A stretch of DNA of 53,524 bases. It comes from Segatella copri. Its GTDB lineage: Bacteria; Bacteroidota; Bacteroidia; Bacteroidales; Bacteroidaceae. The DNA lies in assembly GCF_019127135.1 (NCBI RefSeq), contig NZ_JAHOEA010000027.1:1-53524 (forward strand). Reading direction: 5' to 3'. Positions 1 through 9,940 of this stretch are shown here, in pieces. Both the position numbers and the translations under genes were made by a program. Numbering within the stretch: the first letter of the stretch is position 1; each line of letters starts with the position of its first letter. The notes under the pieces are model-generated. The model had not been told where the DNA came from, ran no database searches, and saw only the letters and a list, made by a program, of their open reading frames with translations.

Positions 1-16
1 GTTCTACCCTATGTGA

Positions 17-3000
17 TACACCCCAAAACGGCCGTTCTCGGACGGGCTGGGGGGGGCAATTTTCAGTTGTGGAGTAGCCTTTGCCCAATCGTCTGTTACC
101 GGTAAGGTAGTAGCTTCAGAGGATGGTGAGCCTGTTATTGGCGCATCAATCAAAGTAGCTGGTACTAATACGGGTACTGTTACGGACGTCGATGGAAACT
201 TCAGTTTGAATGTTCCAGCCGGCTCCAAGTTGGAGATTACCTATATAGGTATGAATCCACAAACTGTCAAAGCAAGTTCTAATATGAAGATTGTTTTGAC
301 TTCTGACAACAAATCCTTGGATGAGGTGATTGTTACAGGTTATGGTAACTTCAAGAAATCCTCATTTACAGGTGCTGCTGCTTCCATGTCAACAGCTAAG
401 TTGAGTGATGTTCCTTCACTTTCTGTTGAAGATAAGCTTTCTGGTAATATCCCAGGAGTTTCTATTTCTTCTTTCTCTGGCCAGCCAGGTGCAATGAACT
501 ATATCCGTATTCGTGGTATGGGTTCTATCAATGCAGGTAACGATCCATTGATTGTGATTGATGGTACTCCTGTGAACTCTGGTAACTTGAGTGGTTTCAA
601 TGATGGTTCCACACAAGCTGGTTACAATGGTTCTGGTACCAATGCACTTTCTACATTGAACAGCAACGATATCGAATCTATCACTGTTATCAAGGATGCT
701 GCCGCAGCCTCTTTGTATGGTTCTCGTGCAGCCAATGGTGTGCTTGTCATTACAACTAAGAGTGGTAGTGCAGGTAAGACCCAGGTTGATTTCCGTAGCG
801 ACTGGGGATTCTCTAACATGGCTATCAACTATCGTCCAACGTTGGATGGTGATTCTCGTCGTGCCTTGATTTATCAAGGTTTGAAAAACTATGCTTTTGA
901 TAATGTTGATGGTACAACCGATGCTTCGGCTGCAGCATTTGCTGATGCTAATATTGATGATTATGCAGCAAAACCAGAGAATGGCTGGGCTAATTGGCGT
1001 GACGCTCTCTTCAAAAATGGTTCTAGCCAGAACTATCAGGCAAGTGTAACTGGTGGTAATGATAAGACCAAGTTCTATGCATCTTTGTCATATGCAAATC
1101 AGAATGGTATTGTTGACCGTTCAGGCTTGGAACGTATGACAGGTAATGTAAACGTTTCCCATCGTTTTGGTAAGTTCAAGTTGGATGCTAGCACAATGAT
1201 TTCATCTATGCATCAGAACTCTGCCATGGATGGTGGCGCTTCTTTTGCTGGTGCCGTCTCAAGTGCAGTATGGTTCCTCGGCCCTTCTAATGCTATCTAT
1301 GACAAGAATGGTAATTTGCTGACAAAGACTGATGGTGCTTATAACAATAGTTATAACCCTATTTATGAGAACCAGCACATGTCTGATAGAACCAACACGA
1401 CACGTTCTTACAGCACCTTGGCTCTCGAATGGAACATTTGGGACAACTTGAAGTTGCGTGAGAAGGTAGCTTACGACTACATCAACTCTACCGAGGATGT
1501 GCTTTGGGACAAATTCTGTGGTAATGGTTCTGGCTCAAATGGTGTGATGCAGCGTACTTACAATGAGTGGACAACCATGAACACTCAGACACAGTTGACA
1601 TACAATAAGTCTTTTGGTGCCCACAATGTGGATGCTTTGCTTGGTTTCGAGACAGAGGCATGGCATAACAACAACTCATACGCTTCCGGTACAGACTTCC
1701 CTGGTAACTTGTATGAGTTCGCTAACTCTGGCGATACCTCTATGCAGAGTTACAAGTATGACTCAAAGATGACTTCTTTCTTGGGTCGTGTCAACTACAA
1801 CTATAACGATTTGTATTATGCTGGTGTAAGCTATCGTCGTGATGGTAGTTCTCGTATGGCACGTGAGAATCGTTGGGGTTCGTTCTGGTCTGTATCTGGT
1901 GCTTGGCGCTTTGGTGCAGAAAAGTTCATGGATTCTATCAAGGATATATTGAGCGATGGTAAGATTCGTGTATCTTATGGTGTGAACGGAACTCTTCCAT
2001 CTGGCTTGTATAGTTACATGAACCTTTATAAGTATGGTGAGTACTACAATGGTAGCAATGGTATGGGTATCATTGGTGTAGCCAACAAGGACTTGAAGTG
2101 GGAGCAGAACAAGGCTTGGAACTTTGGTCTTGACTTGACATTCCTCAACCGTATCTCTGTAACATTGGATTACTACGTTCGTAATACATCCAATTTGATT
2201 ATGAACCGTCCTATCTCTATGATTCCAGGTTACTATGATGAATCTTCTCTGTTGGCTACCATGGCTCAGAATGTAGGTTCTATGCGTAACCAAGGTATTG
2301 AGGTGACCATTTCTTCTACCAACATTCAGAAGAAGGACTTCCTTTGGACTACTTCTCTGAACTTTGGTCATAACTCCAACAAGGTAACAGAGTTGACAGG
2401 TGATGATGACAAGATTATCAGCGGTGCCATGATTCATCAGGTAGGTAAGCCTTACTATTCTTACTATATGTATGAGTATGCAGGTGTTGACCCTGAGACA
2501 GGTTTGGAGAGCTATTACATCAATGATGGAACTGAGAATGCTCGCAAGACCACTACTAATGTAGCTGAGGCAAACAAGACTATTGTTGGTCATCATGAGC
2601 CAGCACTTGAGGGCGGTTTGTCTAACTTCATCAAGTGGAAGTTTATCGACTTCAACTTTACTTTGACCTATAAGTTGGGCGGTGACTCTTACGATGCTGC
2701 TACTTGGTTGCACGATAATGGTGGTACATACGCCCTCTATGGAGCAATCCCTTCTTACTATAAGTTGGAGGATATGTGGCAGAAGCCAGGCGATAATGCT
2801 AAGTTGCCTAAGTTCCAGGCTGGTTATGGTAAGGGTGTGTTGTCTTCTCGTTGGTTGATGCCTAACGATTATCTTCGCTTGAAGAACCTTACCTTAGGTT
2901 TCTCAGCACCAAAGGAGTGGATCAGCAACCTTGGCTTGAGCAAGGCTCGTGTATATTTCTCTGCCAACAACTTGTTGACCTGGAAGTCTAAGGATCTTTT

Positions 3001-3091
3001 TGTTGATCCAGAGACACCAGTGGATGGCTTGTGTACATTCGAAATGCCAGCTTTGAGAACTTATACATTTGGTATCGAACTTAGTTTCTAA
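17..3091 (+). CDS. SusC/RagA-family TonB-dependent outer-membrane receptor, 5' end missing
   Basis: This is the TonB-dependent channel of a SusCD nutrient importer. The reading frame is open from position 17, but recognisable protein starts only near position 59: the end of a signal peptide (GVAFAQ), then a carboxypeptidase-D-like regulatory domain (positions about 90-290), the TonB-box-like segment LDEVIVTGYG, a plug domain with the family motif AASLYGSRAANGV, and a barrel ending in an aromatic C-terminus (FGIELSF). No STN domain is visible, so this receptor is probably not a sigma/anti-sigma signalling type, unlike the second SusC in the window. A TTG at 206 could serve as a start, but it lies inside the regulatory domain and would remove the signal peptide. 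The true start is lost in the unusual first ~57 bases. The susD partner begins 22 nt downstream. Family certain; substrate unknown. Confidence 0.93.
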   Translation, partial: YTPKRPFSDGLGGAIFSCGVAFAQSSVTGKVVASEDGEPVIGASIKVAGTNTGTVTDVDGNFSLNVPAGSKLEITYIGMNPQTVKASSNMKIVLTSDNKSLDEVIVTGYGNFKKSSFTGAAASMSTAKLSDVPSLSVEDKLSGNIPGVSISSFSGQPGAMNYIRIRGMGSINAGNDPLIVIDGTPVNSGNLSGFNDGSTQAGYNGSGTNALSTLNSNDIESITVIKDAAAASLYGSRAANGVLVITTKSGSAGKTQVDFRSDWGFSNMAINYRPTLDGDSRRALIYQGLKNYAFDNVDGTTDASAAAFADANIDDYAAKPENGWANWRDALFKNGSSQNYQASVTGGNDKTKFYASLSYANQNGIVDRSGLERMTGNVNVSHRFGKFKLDASTMISSMHQNSAMDGGASFAGAVSSAVWFLGPSNAIYDKNGNLLTKTDGAYNNSYNPIYENQHMSDRTNTTRSYSTLALEWNIWDNLKLREKVAYDYINSTEDVLWDKFCGNGSGSNGVMQRTYNEWTTMNTQTQLTYNKSFGAHNVDALLGFETEAWHNNNSYASGTDFPGNLYEFANSGDTSMQSYKYDSKMTSFLGRVNYNYNDLYYAGVSYRRDGSSRMARENRWGSFWSVSGAWRFGAEKFMDSIKDILSDGKIRVSYGVNGTLPSGLYSYMNLYKYGEYYNGSNGMGIIGVANKDLKWEQNKAWNFGLDLTFLNRISVTLDYYVRNTSNLIMNRPISMIPGYYDESSLLATMAQNVGSMRNQGIEVTISSTNIQKKDFLWTTSLNFGHNSNKVTELTGDDDKIISGAMIHQVGKPYYSYYMYEYAGVDPETGLESYYINDGTENARKTTTNVAEANKTIVGHHEPALEGGLSNFIKWKFIDFNFTLTYKLGGDSYDAATWLHDNGGTYALYGAIPSYYKLEDMWQKPGDNAKLPKFQAGYGKGVLSSRWLMPNDYLRLKNLTLGFSAPKEWISNLGLSKARVYFSANNLLTWKSKDLFVDPETPVDGLCTFEMPALRTYTFGIELSF

Positions 3092-3112
3092 TTTATAAAA
3101 GAACGAAATACA

Positions 3113-4648
3113 ATGAAAGTATTAAAATCAATATATAAGGTAATGGGCTGCGCTATTTTGGCAGCCAGCCTGTCATCTTGCGTCAATGATTGGTTGGACG
3201 TAGCTCCTTCTGATGGTACAGATGCCGATGCAGCCTTGACCAGCAGTTCAGACTTGGCTGCTGCGAGAACGGGTATGTACGCGGCTTTGAAGGGAAACAG
3301 CAACTTGGTAGATTACTATGGTCAGCAATTCTTCGTTTATGGTGATGTTCATGCAGGTGATGATTATCAGTATAATAATCTTGGTGGTTCTAACCGTGCA
3401 AGTTTCTACTATGACATGAACTATCAGACTGCATCTGAGTTTTCATCAAGTACTTCTTCCAGTAACGTAACTTGGAAATCACCATATATTGTTATTGGCC
3501 GTGCTAATCGTATCATCGCTGCTGCAGAAGGTGGTGCTTTGAGCGATGCAGCAGAGGCTAAGGCTACTATCGACCAGTATGCGGCAGAGGCAAAGGTACT
3601 CCGTGCCCTTGCTCATTTTGACCTTGTTCGTATCTATGGTAAGCCATATACAGAGGATCAGGGTGCATCTCTTGGTGTACCATTGGTAACAGGAGTGCTG
3701 GAGTCTAATGCAAAACCTGCTCGTAGCACTGTTGCTGAGGTTTACACCCAAGTAGTGAAGGATTTGACTGAGGCTATCAGCTCTAATGCTCTTGCTACAG
3801 AGACAGAACCAGGTTATGTAAGCGTTTGGGGAGCAAAGGCAATCCTTTCTCGTGTTTATTTGAATATGGGTGATTATGCTAACGCCTTGTCTGTTGCTGA
3901 GGATATTATCAAGAATTCTGGCGCAGCGTTGTGGACTCGTGACCAATACTTCAAGGCATGGGATGCTTCAACTCCTAATGAGAGTGAGTTCTTGTTCCGT
4001 CTCAATGTGGCAGGTTCTACAGACAGCAATGACTTGAATGGTATCGGTAACCTTCAGCAGCGTGAGGGCTACAAGGAAATGGTTGCTACTAAGAAGTTTG
4101 TTGACATGCTTACTTCAGACCCAGAAGATGTTCGTAACGAGATGTTCTTGCCTGCAACTGCAGCCAAAGAGGTGGCAACTTATGGTACCAACAAGGTATA
4201 TCTGAACAAGTTGCGTGGTCAAGGTGGTAATCTTCGTAATGTTACTATCGTTCCAATTATCCGTCTTTCTGAGGTTTACTTGACAGCTGCAGAGTGTGCA
4301 TTTAGAAATAATGACAAGACTAAGGCTGTAGAGTATCTGAATGATTTGGTAAAGAATCGTACCACAACAGTGGCTTCTTTGGCTACAGTGGATAACATCA
4401 CACTTGAGCGTATCTTGATTGAGCGTCGTAAGGAGTTGATTGGCGAGGGACAGCGTTACTTTGATGCTTTGCGTAATAACGAGACTATCACCCGTTATAC
4501 AAGTGAAGCTGATAAGGGTTGGCACAAGACATTGAGCAAGGATGCTCAGTCTTTCGACCGTGATTACTTCAAGGCTATTGCTGCCATTCCGCAGGCAGAG
4601 ATCAACGCCAACCCTAACATCAAGCAGAATACGGGTTACGGTGAGTAA
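3113..4648 (+). CDS. SusD/RagB-family nutrient-binding lipoprotein
   Basis: This is the surface lipoprotein that caps the upstream SusC channel and binds its substrate. The 511-aa protein opens with a lipoprotein signal peptide whose lipobox is LSSC (Cys about residue 23), followed by WLDVAPSDGTDAD, a typical SusD start. TPR-like helices follow (AEAKVLRALAHFDLVRIYG), and the family ends as usual with IERRKELIGEGQRYFDALR and a C-terminal segment NPNIKQNTGYGE. The length fits the family. It sits 22 nt after susC and is followed by a terminator, so the pair forms the end of an operon. No glycoside hydrolase or other enzyme is present in the visible part, so the substrate cannot be inferred. Confidence 0.96.
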   Translation: MKVLKSIYKVMGCAILAASLSSCVNDWLDVAPSDGTDADAALTSSSDLAAARTGMYAALKGNSNLVDYYGQQFFVYGDVHAGDDYQYNNLGGSNRASFYYDMNYQTASEFSSSTSSSNVTWKSPYIVIGRANRIIAAAEGGALSDAAEAKATIDQYAAEAKVLRALAHFDLVRIYGKPYTEDQGASLGVPLVTGVLESNAKPARSTVAEVYTQVVKDLTEAISSNALATETEPGYVSVWGAKAILSRVYLNMGDYANALSVAEDIIKNSGAALWTRDQYFKAWDASTPNESEFLFRLNVAGSTDSNDLNGIGNLQQREGYKEMVATKKFVDMLTSDPEDVRNEMFLPATAAKEVATYGTNKVYLNKLRGQGGNLRNVTIVPIIRLSEVYLTAAECAFRNNDKTKAVEYLNDLVKNRTTTVASLATVDNITLERILIERRKELIGEGQRYFDALRNNETITRYTSEADKGWHKTLSKDAQSFDRDYFKAIAAIPQAEINANPNIKQNTGYGE

Positions 4649-4700
4649 TCGCTGTAATGGAATATTTTAATAAGATAATATTTTTAATCAACGATATAGG

Positions 4701-4772
4701 AATGCCATGAGTGGCATTTTCTATAAATCTCTCGGGAGAGGCTGGCTGTGAAGCTCGCCTCTCTTTTTTTTG
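4701..4772 (+). terminator. Terminator after the first susCD pair
   Basis: Two hairpins follow the susD stop: AATGCCA/TGGCATT (4701-4717), then GAGAGGC (4736-4742) pairing with GCCTCTC (4757-4763), followed at once by a run of nine T. The second has the form of an intrinsic terminator. Confidence 0.8.
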
Positions 4773-4780
4773 TCTTTTTA

Positions 4781-4812
4781 TTTGCGTATCTGATATTTTA
4801 TTCGTAACTTCG
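4781..4812 (+). promoter_or_regulatory. Bacteroidota housekeeping promoter for the 4829 gene
   Basis: TTTG (4781-4784), 20 nt, then TAACTTCG (4805-4812) fits the Bacteroidota primary-sigma pattern TTTG-N19/20-TAnnTTTG with one mismatch. The predicted start of transcription is about 10 nt before the ATG at 4829. Confidence 0.6.
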
Positions 4813-4828
4813 CACCGTCTAAAGTAAT

Positions 4829-6397
4829 ATGGCTATGGAAGAGATAAGAAAATACCCAGTAGGAATGCAAACGTTCTCTGATATACGAGAGGGTAATTAT
4901 GTGTACGTAGATAAGACAAGGTATATTGTCGATTTCTTGCGTAATGGTTCTAAATATGTGTTTCTGAGTCGTCCAAGACGATTCGGTAAGTCGCTTTTTG
5001 TCTCTACGCTCCAGGCATATTATGAGGGCAGGAAGGAACTGTTTGATGGTTTGGCACTTGGCGAATATGAGAAAGAATGGGTGAAACGTCCTGTTCTTCA
5101 CTTCGACATGAGTACTGCCAAAAATCAGACACCCGAAGGGTTAGAAGAGATGCTGGGCTACATGCTTTCAGAATACGAGCAGGTCTATGGACGTGACGAA
5201 TTGGCGGTGCAGCCGAGCCAGCGTTTGCAGTCTTTGGTAAAGCGTGCCTATAAGAAGACGGGGCAAAAGGTGGTCGTTTTGATAGACGAATATGATGCTC
5301 CTCTCTTGGATGTCGTGCATGAGAAGGAAAGTTTGATGCCATTGCGCTTGGTTATGAGGAAGTTCTATAGCCCATTGAAATATCTCGACCCTTGGCTGGA
5401 ATTTACCTTTATCACGGGTATCACCAAGTTCTCTCAGTTGAGTATCTTTAGCGAGATCAATAATTTGGATAATATCAGCATGTTCGATCAGTATTCTGCT
5501 ATCTGTGGTATCAGCAAGACAGAACTACTGACGGTGATGAAGCCTGATGTTGAGTTGCTAGCCAAGTCTTTGGGAAAAACTTTTGATGAAACGGTTGCCG
5601 AGTTGAGTTCATATTATGATGGTTATCATTTCAGTAAAAAATCAGAAGATGTGTTTAATCCGTTTAGTCTGGTTAAAGCGTTGAGAAGTAAGGAAATAGC
5701 AGCTTATTGGTTTAGTTCAGGTACTCCTGCATACATTATCAACACTTTACGCAAACATCATGTGGGGGTGATGGATATAGAACAGAAATCCGTAGGGGTG
5801 GATGATTTCGATGTCTCTCCTGAGCAGATGACTTCTGCTTTACCATTGCTTTATCAGAGTGGATATCTCACCATCAAGAAGTATAACCCTATCTTGCAGA
5901 GCTATCAGCTGGATTATCCAAACAAGGAAGTGCGTGTAGGGATGGTTCGTTCCTTGGCTCCTAACTATCTCTCTCCAATATCGTTGAACAATAATAGTTT
6001 CATCTTCGACTTTTTGGAGCAACTATATAACAATAATATGGATGGTGCTTTGCAGAAAATGCAGGCTTATCTCGCCAGTATCTCCAATCGACTTGCCAAC
6101 AAGAACGAGAAGGACTTCCAAACGGTCTTTTATCTCATTTTTAATTTGATGGGTGCTTACATCTTGGTGGAGGAGGATAGTGCAATTGGCAGAGCAGATG
6201 CCGTTCTTCACATGCCGGATACAATCTATGTGATGGAATTGAAGTTTGATAAGACGGCTGAGGAAGCTTTGAAACAGATTGATGACAAAGGCTATCTCAT
6301 TCCTTATTCAGCTGACGGCAAACGAATGGTAAAAGTAGGAATCAACTACGACAGCCAGAAGCGAACCATTGGTGAATGGAAGATAGTAGAAGGGTAA
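4829..6397 (+). CDS. AAA-ATPase-like protein with PD-(D/E)XK nuclease-like C-terminus
   Basis: This 522-aa protein belongs to the AAA-ATPase_like plus PDDEXK_9 family (Pfam PF09820/PF08011), which is present in many copies in Bacteroidota genomes and has no settled function. It starts with the typical [23 protein letters not shown] Walker A-like motif (RPRRFGKS, residues 48-55) and a Walker B ([13 protein letters not shown], about 148-160) follow. The C-terminus carries the nuclease-like fold with [20 protein letters not shown], where the E-L-K of the core is intact. A second ATG two codons in is also possible. The gene is alone behind its own promoter and is unrelated to its neighbours in function. 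The family is often compared with mobile or defence-associated ATPases, but nothing here proves that role. Confidence 0.9.
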   Translation: MAMEEIRKYPVGMQTFSDIREGNYVYVDKTRYIVDFLRNGSKYVFLSRPRRFGKSLFVSTLQAYYEGRKELFDGLALGEYEKEWVKRPVLHFDMSTAKNQTPEGLEEMLGYMLSEYEQVYGRDELAVQPSQRLQSLVKRAYKKTGQKVVVLIDEYDAPLLDVVHEKESLMPLRLVMRKFYSPLKYLDPWLEFTFITGITKFSQLSIFSEINNLDNISMFDQYSAICGISKTELLTVMKPDVELLAKSLGKTFDETVAELSSYYDGYHFSKKSEDVFNPFSLVKALRSKEIAAYWFSSGTPAYIINTLRKHHVGVMDIEQKSVGVDDFDVSPEQMTSALPLLYQSGYLTIKKYNPILQSYQLDYPNKEVRVGMVRSLAPNYLSPISLNNNSFIFDFLEQLYNNNMDGALQKMQAYLASISNRLANKNEKDFQTVFYLIFNLMGAYILVEEDSAIGRADAVLHMPDTIYVMELKFDKTAEEALKQIDDKGYLIPYSADGKRMVKVGINYDSQKRTIGEWKIVEG

Positions 6398-6536
6398 ATA
6401 TTGCTTTTTGTTACTGTTTAAACGAGTGACATTGTATAACACTTTACGAGAACAGGTCTTTCATGGAGAAAAATGGCTGTAGGATGCAATATTATCCCTT
6501 GTTCCTTGTTATTATGATATACAAACTGTTGTGGAA

Positions 6537-7241
6537 ATGAAAAAGAAAATAGTTATAATGATGGTGCTGCTGCTTGCTGTTGTGGGAGCAAAGGCACAAG
6601 AAGTGGAGAATCCGGTAGGCAGATTCTCGGTAATTCCCCGTATCGGTGTAACTCTGGCTAACTGGAGCGGGTTGACTCTGGAAACTTTGGATGGAACCTC
6701 GCTAGAGTCTAAGTATCAGGCAGGATTCATGGGTGGCGCAGATGTGGAATATCGCATAAATAAGAGCCTGGGTATTACGCTGGGTGCTTATTATGCCCGA
6801 CAGGGTATGCGCTTCCCTGACTGTGAGTTGACTGAGAATGCTGAAAAAGGGGAATATACAGGTATTAAGAATCATCATGTGAACCTCGATTATATCCAGG
6901 TACCGCTCATGCTGAAAGCCTATCTTGTAGAGGGCTTGTCGGTGAATGCAGGCGTTCAGGTGGGATTCCTTTGTGGTGACGGCAAGGTTAAAAGAGAGGA
7001 AACCGACCTTCAGAAGGACAAGAACGGGTCTATTACATACAAGAATATGCATGAAACCGAAGCTCTTTGGCCTGCCAAGAAGGTGGATGTAGCCATTCCT
7101 CTGGGCTTGAGCTATGAATATATGAATGTGATTCTGGATGCCCGTTACAACGTGAGCCTGACGAAGGCTAGCAAGGGTGATTGGGATAACTGTAAGAACA
7201 AGGCTCTGACCTTTACCGTGGGTTATCGTTTTACATTATAA
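6537..7241 (+). CDS. Outer-membrane beta-barrel protein (PorT-like)
   Basis: This is a protein of about 234 aa with a clear signal peptide (MKKKIVIMMVLLLAVVGAKAQ) and a barrel pattern of alternating residues typical of the Bacteroidota outer-membrane beta-barrel family (OMP_b-brl_2/PorT type): FSVIPRIGVTLANWSG, LGITLGAYYARQGM, IQVPLMLKAYL, LSVNAGVQVGFL. It ends in ALTFTVGYRFTL, a C-terminal strand with an aromatic residue as required for assembly. A GTG at 6531 would add two residues; the ATG at 6537 before the lysine-rich signal start is preferred. It converges on metG and shares a terminator with it. The specific function is unknown. Confidence 0.85.
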   Translation: MKKKIVIMMVLLLAVVGAKAQEVENPVGRFSVIPRIGVTLANWSGLTLETLDGTSLESKYQAGFMGGADVEYRINKSLGITLGAYYARQGMRFPDCELTENAEKGEYTGIKNHHVNLDYIQVPLMLKAYLVEGLSVNAGVQVGFLCGDGKVKREETDLQKDKNGSITYKNMHETEALWPAKKVDVAIPLGLSYEYMNVILDARYNVSLTKASKGDWDNCKNKALTFTVGYRFTL

Positions 7242-7264
7242 AAGAATATTTGGATAGAAATAAG

Positions 7265-7299
7265 AAAAGCCTCAAATCCGCAAAGGATTTGAGGCTTTT
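7265..7299. terminator. Bidirectional terminator between the barrel gene and metG
   Basis: A perfect 15-bp stem, AAAAGCCTCAAATCC (7265-7279) with its complement (7285-7299), and a 5-nt loop. A on one side and T on the other make it work as an intrinsic terminator in both directions for the two convergent genes. Confidence 0.9.
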
Positions 7300-7333
7300 A
7301 CCTTATCTGATAATCAGATGATTCTATGATTCT

Positions 7334-9400
7334 TTATCCAACCTGACTTCCTGGCTTAACCTTGCCAAGGAGAGAAGTTACGTTCAATGAGCCGTCGAAG
7401 TTGACTGCACTCAGAATCATACCCTGGCTCTCGATGCCCATCATCTTGCGAGGAGCAAAGTTGGCTACGAACAATACGTCCTTGCCGATCAGCTGCTCTG
7501 GTTCGTAGTAGGCTGCGATACCTGAGCAGATGGTGCGCTCTACGCCAGAACCATCGTCGATGGTGAACTTCAGGAGTTTCTTAGACTTCTTTACCTTCTC
7601 GCAGTTCAGAATGTGACCTACGCGGATATCGAGTTTCTCGAAATCATCGAAGCTAACCTCTGGCTTGATAGGAGCAGCCTGATAAGAAGCTTCCTCGTTA
7701 GCCTTCTTGGTGTCAGCGAGCTTCTGGAGCTGTCTTTCGATAACCTCATCCTCAATCTTCTCGAAGAGCAATTCAGGCTCACCGAGCTGGGTACCAGCCT
7801 TGAGCAAATCTGTGCTGCCGAGCTGAGTCCACTCGAAGTTAGGCATATTGATCATCTTGCGGAGCTTCTCAGAAGAGAATGGCAAGAATGGCTCGAAGGC
7901 GATAGCGAGGTTGGCAACCAACTGCAGGGAGATGTTCAGGATGGTCTCCACACGCTTAGGATCGGTCTTCCAAACCTTCCAAGGCTCACACTCTGTGATG
8001 TATCGGTTACCGATACGAGCCAGGTTCATAGCCTCTTTCTGAGCCTCGCGGAACTTGAATACGTTGAGATACTGCTCTACCTTCTCCTTCACGTCCTTAA
8101 ACTCAGCGATAGCCTTCTCATCTACCTCCTGCAATTCACCACAGGCAGGAACTACGCCGCCCCAATACTTCTTGGTGAGCTGGAGGGCACGGTTAACGAA
8201 GTTACCGTAAACGGCAACCAACTCAGAGTTGTTGCGCTCCTGGAAATCCTTCCAGGTAAAGTTGTTGTCCTTGGTCTCAGGCGCATTGGCTGTCAATACA
8301 TAGCGCAATACATCCTGCTTGCCTGGCAAATCTACGAGATACTCGTGCAACCATACAGCCCAGTTGCGGGATGTTGAAATCTTATCATCCTCCAGGTTCA
8401 GGAACTCGTTGGCTGGTACGTTGTCTGGCAAGATATAGTCGCCGTGAGCCTTCAGCATAGTAGGGAAGATGATGCAGTGGAACACGATATTGTCCTTACC
8501 GATGAAGTGAACAAGACGAGTTTCTGGATCCTGCCACCACTTCTGCCATGTTCCCCACTTTTCTGGATGAGCATCGCAGAGTTCCTTGGTATTAGAAATG
8601 TAGCCGATAGGTGCATCGAACCAAACGTAGAGCACCTTTCCATCTGCACCCTCTACTGGAACAGGAATACCCCAATCCAAGTCGCGTGTCATCGCACGTG
8701 GCTGAAGATCCATATCCAACCAGCTCTTGCATTGGCCGTAAACATTGGTACGCCACTCTTTGTGGCCTTCCAGAATCCACTTCTTCAACCAATCCTGATA
8801 CTTGTTCAATGGAAGATACCAGTTCTTGGTAGGCTTCTTTACGAGACCATGACCAGGGTTATTCTTGTTGGTAGGGTTGATGAGTTCCTCAGGAGAGAGG
8901 GTAGCACCACATTTCTCGCATTGGTCGCCATAAGCACCCTCTGCACCACAGCGAGGGCAAGTACCTACGATATTACGGTCGGTAAGGAATTCGCCTGTTA
9001 CCTCGTCGCAGAACTGCTCCTCTACCTTTTCTTCCAATACGCCCTTGTCATAGAGTGTGCGGAAGAAGTCTGAAGCAAACTTATTGTGAGTAGGCGAAGT
9101 GGTACGGCTGTAAATATCAAAAGAGATACCGAAGTCCTCGAAACTCTTCTTGATGAGGTTATGATAGCGGTCAACCACCTCCTGTACGGTAATTCCTTCT
9201 TTCTTGGCACGGATAGTAACAGGTACACCATGCTCATCGCTACCGCCGATGAAGACAACATCTTGCTTCTTGAGGCGGAGATAGCGAACATAGATATCGG
9301 CTGGCACGTATACACCTGCCAGGTGACCGATGTGCACACCACCGTTGGCATAAGGCAAAGCCGCAGTCACGGTAGTACGTTTAAAGTTCTTTTGTTCCAT
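7334..9400 (-). CDS. metG: Methionine--tRNA ligase
   Basis: It charges tRNA-Met in the cytoplasm. The 688-aa protein shows the class I HIGH motif ([14 protein letters not shown], residues 16-29), a four-cysteine zinc knuckle (C148, C151, C161, C164), the KMSKS-type loop [10 protein letters not shown], and a C-terminal EMAP/Trbp111-like tRNA-binding domain ([17 protein letters not shown] onward), giving the dimeric long form. The start at 9400 (MEQKNFKR) is preferred over an upstream in-frame ATG at 9433 because the -7 promoter box at 9431-9438 overlaps that codon. The gene converges on the barrel gene with a shared terminator. Confidence 0.97.
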   Translation of the reverse strand: MEQKNFKRTTVTAALPYANGGVHIGHLAGVYVPADIYVRYLRLKKQDVVFIGGSDEHGVPVTIRAKKEGITVQEVVDRYHNLIKKSFEDFGISFDIYSRTTSPTHNKFASDFFRTLYDKGVLEEKVEEQFCDEVTGEFLTDRNIVGTCPRCGAEGAYGDQCEKCGATLSPEELINPTNKNNPGHGLVKKPTKNWYLPLNKYQDWLKKWILEGHKEWRTNVYGQCKSWLDMDLQPRAMTRDLDWGIPVPVEGADGKVLYVWFDAPIGYISNTKELCDAHPEKWGTWQKWWQDPETRLVHFIGKDNIVFHCIIFPTMLKAHGDYILPDNVPANEFLNLEDDKISTSRNWAVWLHEYLVDLPGKQDVLRYVLTANAPETKDNNFTWKDFQERNNSELVAVYGNFVNRALQLTKKYWGGVVPACGELQEVDEKAIAEFKDVKEKVEQYLNVFKFREAQKEAMNLARIGNRYITECEPWKVWKTDPKRVETILNISLQLVANLAIAFEPFLPFSSEKLRKMINMPNFEWTQLGSTDLLKAGTQLGEPELLFEKIEDEVIERQLQKLADTKKANEEASYQAAPIKPEVSFDDFEKLDIRVGHILNCEKVKKSKKLLKFTIDDGSGVERTICSGIAAYYEPEQLIGKDVLFVANFAPRKMMGIESQGMILSAVNFDGSLNVTSLLGKVKPGSQVG

Positions 9401-9430
9401 ATTAGCTAATATATTTTTGTTATTTGGCTG

Positions 9431-9438
9431 CAAAATTA
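9431..9438 (-). promoter_or_regulatory. -7 box of the metG promoter
   Basis: On the minus strand this is TAATTTTG, a match to TAnnTTTG, 31 nt before the metG ATG. No clear TTTG is found at the -33 position (TTTC lies close by), so only half the promoter is well supported. Confidence 0.5.
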
Positions 9439-9565
9439 CAAAAAATGTTGGAGATAAGAAAGGATTCTCGTCGCTTTTTCTTACTTTTATATATAATAAG
9501 GTGTAAAAAAGCTGGGTTCTTTAGTTTTTTATGGTAAGGGAAAGGGGAGGACTGGATACGAAAAA

Positions 9566-9592
9566 AGGCTCTTTGCATCTCTGCAAGAGCCT
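9566..9592 (-). terminator. Terminator of a minus-strand transcript upstream of metG
   Basis: AGGCTCTT(T)GCA pairs with TGCAAGAGCCT around TCTC, with one bulge. Read on the minus strand, the stem is followed by TTTTTT. It lies downstream of the 32-codon gene at 9771-9869 and would end its transcript before metG. Confidence 0.65.
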
Positions 9593-9770
9593 CAAATCTT
9601 GTACATTTCCTTCAGACTCCTCCCTGATAGGATTGTACCTAACATTATCATTTACCTTTCTAAGAACGATTATTCGTTCTGACAACTTATGTTGTTGACC
9701 TTTTACAATCTAATTACCTTAGTATGTAGAAAACGTCCTCCTTATATATTTTTATCTATAGAGAGATTTC

Positions 9771-9869
9771 TTACATTACGTTCATATAGGCGATAACGGC
9801 CAACTCTGCAAGAAGAATTACGAAACCAATCTTCTTTACTGCGTCTGTAATTTTAAAAATGCAATCCAT
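9771..9869 (-). CDS. Small single-span membrane protein, 32 aa
   Basis: A short open frame starting MDCIFKITDAVKKIGF and continuing with the hydrophobic stretch VILLAELAVIAYM to a TAA stop. The residues before the hydrophobic segment are amphipathic with three lysines (KITDAVKK), as in small inner-membrane peptides. On the minus strand a TACCTTTG box (9933-9940) lies about 60 nt upstream and a terminator (9566-9592) lies downstream, so the frame has its own transcription unit in an otherwise empty 830-nt gap between comM and metG. I do not recognise a family. The alternative is that the transcript is a non-coding RNA and the frame is chance. Confidence 0.45.
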   Translation of the reverse strand: MDCIFKITDAVKKIGFVILLAELAVIAYMNVM

Positions 9870-9932
9870 AATTTTAATAGTTTTGTTGTTAATAATTGAA
9901 CTAGCGTTGTGCTAGCGTTCTTTTTACGTTTG

Positions 9933-9940
9933 CAAAGGTA
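9933..9940 (-). promoter_or_regulatory. -7 promoter box upstream of the 32-aa gene
   Basis: TACCTTTG on the minus strand matches TAnnTTTG. No TTTG is seen at the usual distance upstream. The region between it and the ATG holds a direct repeat CTAGCGTT (9901-9908 and 9912-9919). Confidence 0.45.

Noticed and set aside
1763..2713. 316-codon antisense frame opposite susC
   Set aside because: A shadow of the SusC barrel coding, with composition unlike any family.
7613..8377. 254-codon antisense frame opposite metG
   Set aside because: Leucine-rich shadow of the metG coding strand with no recognisable protein.
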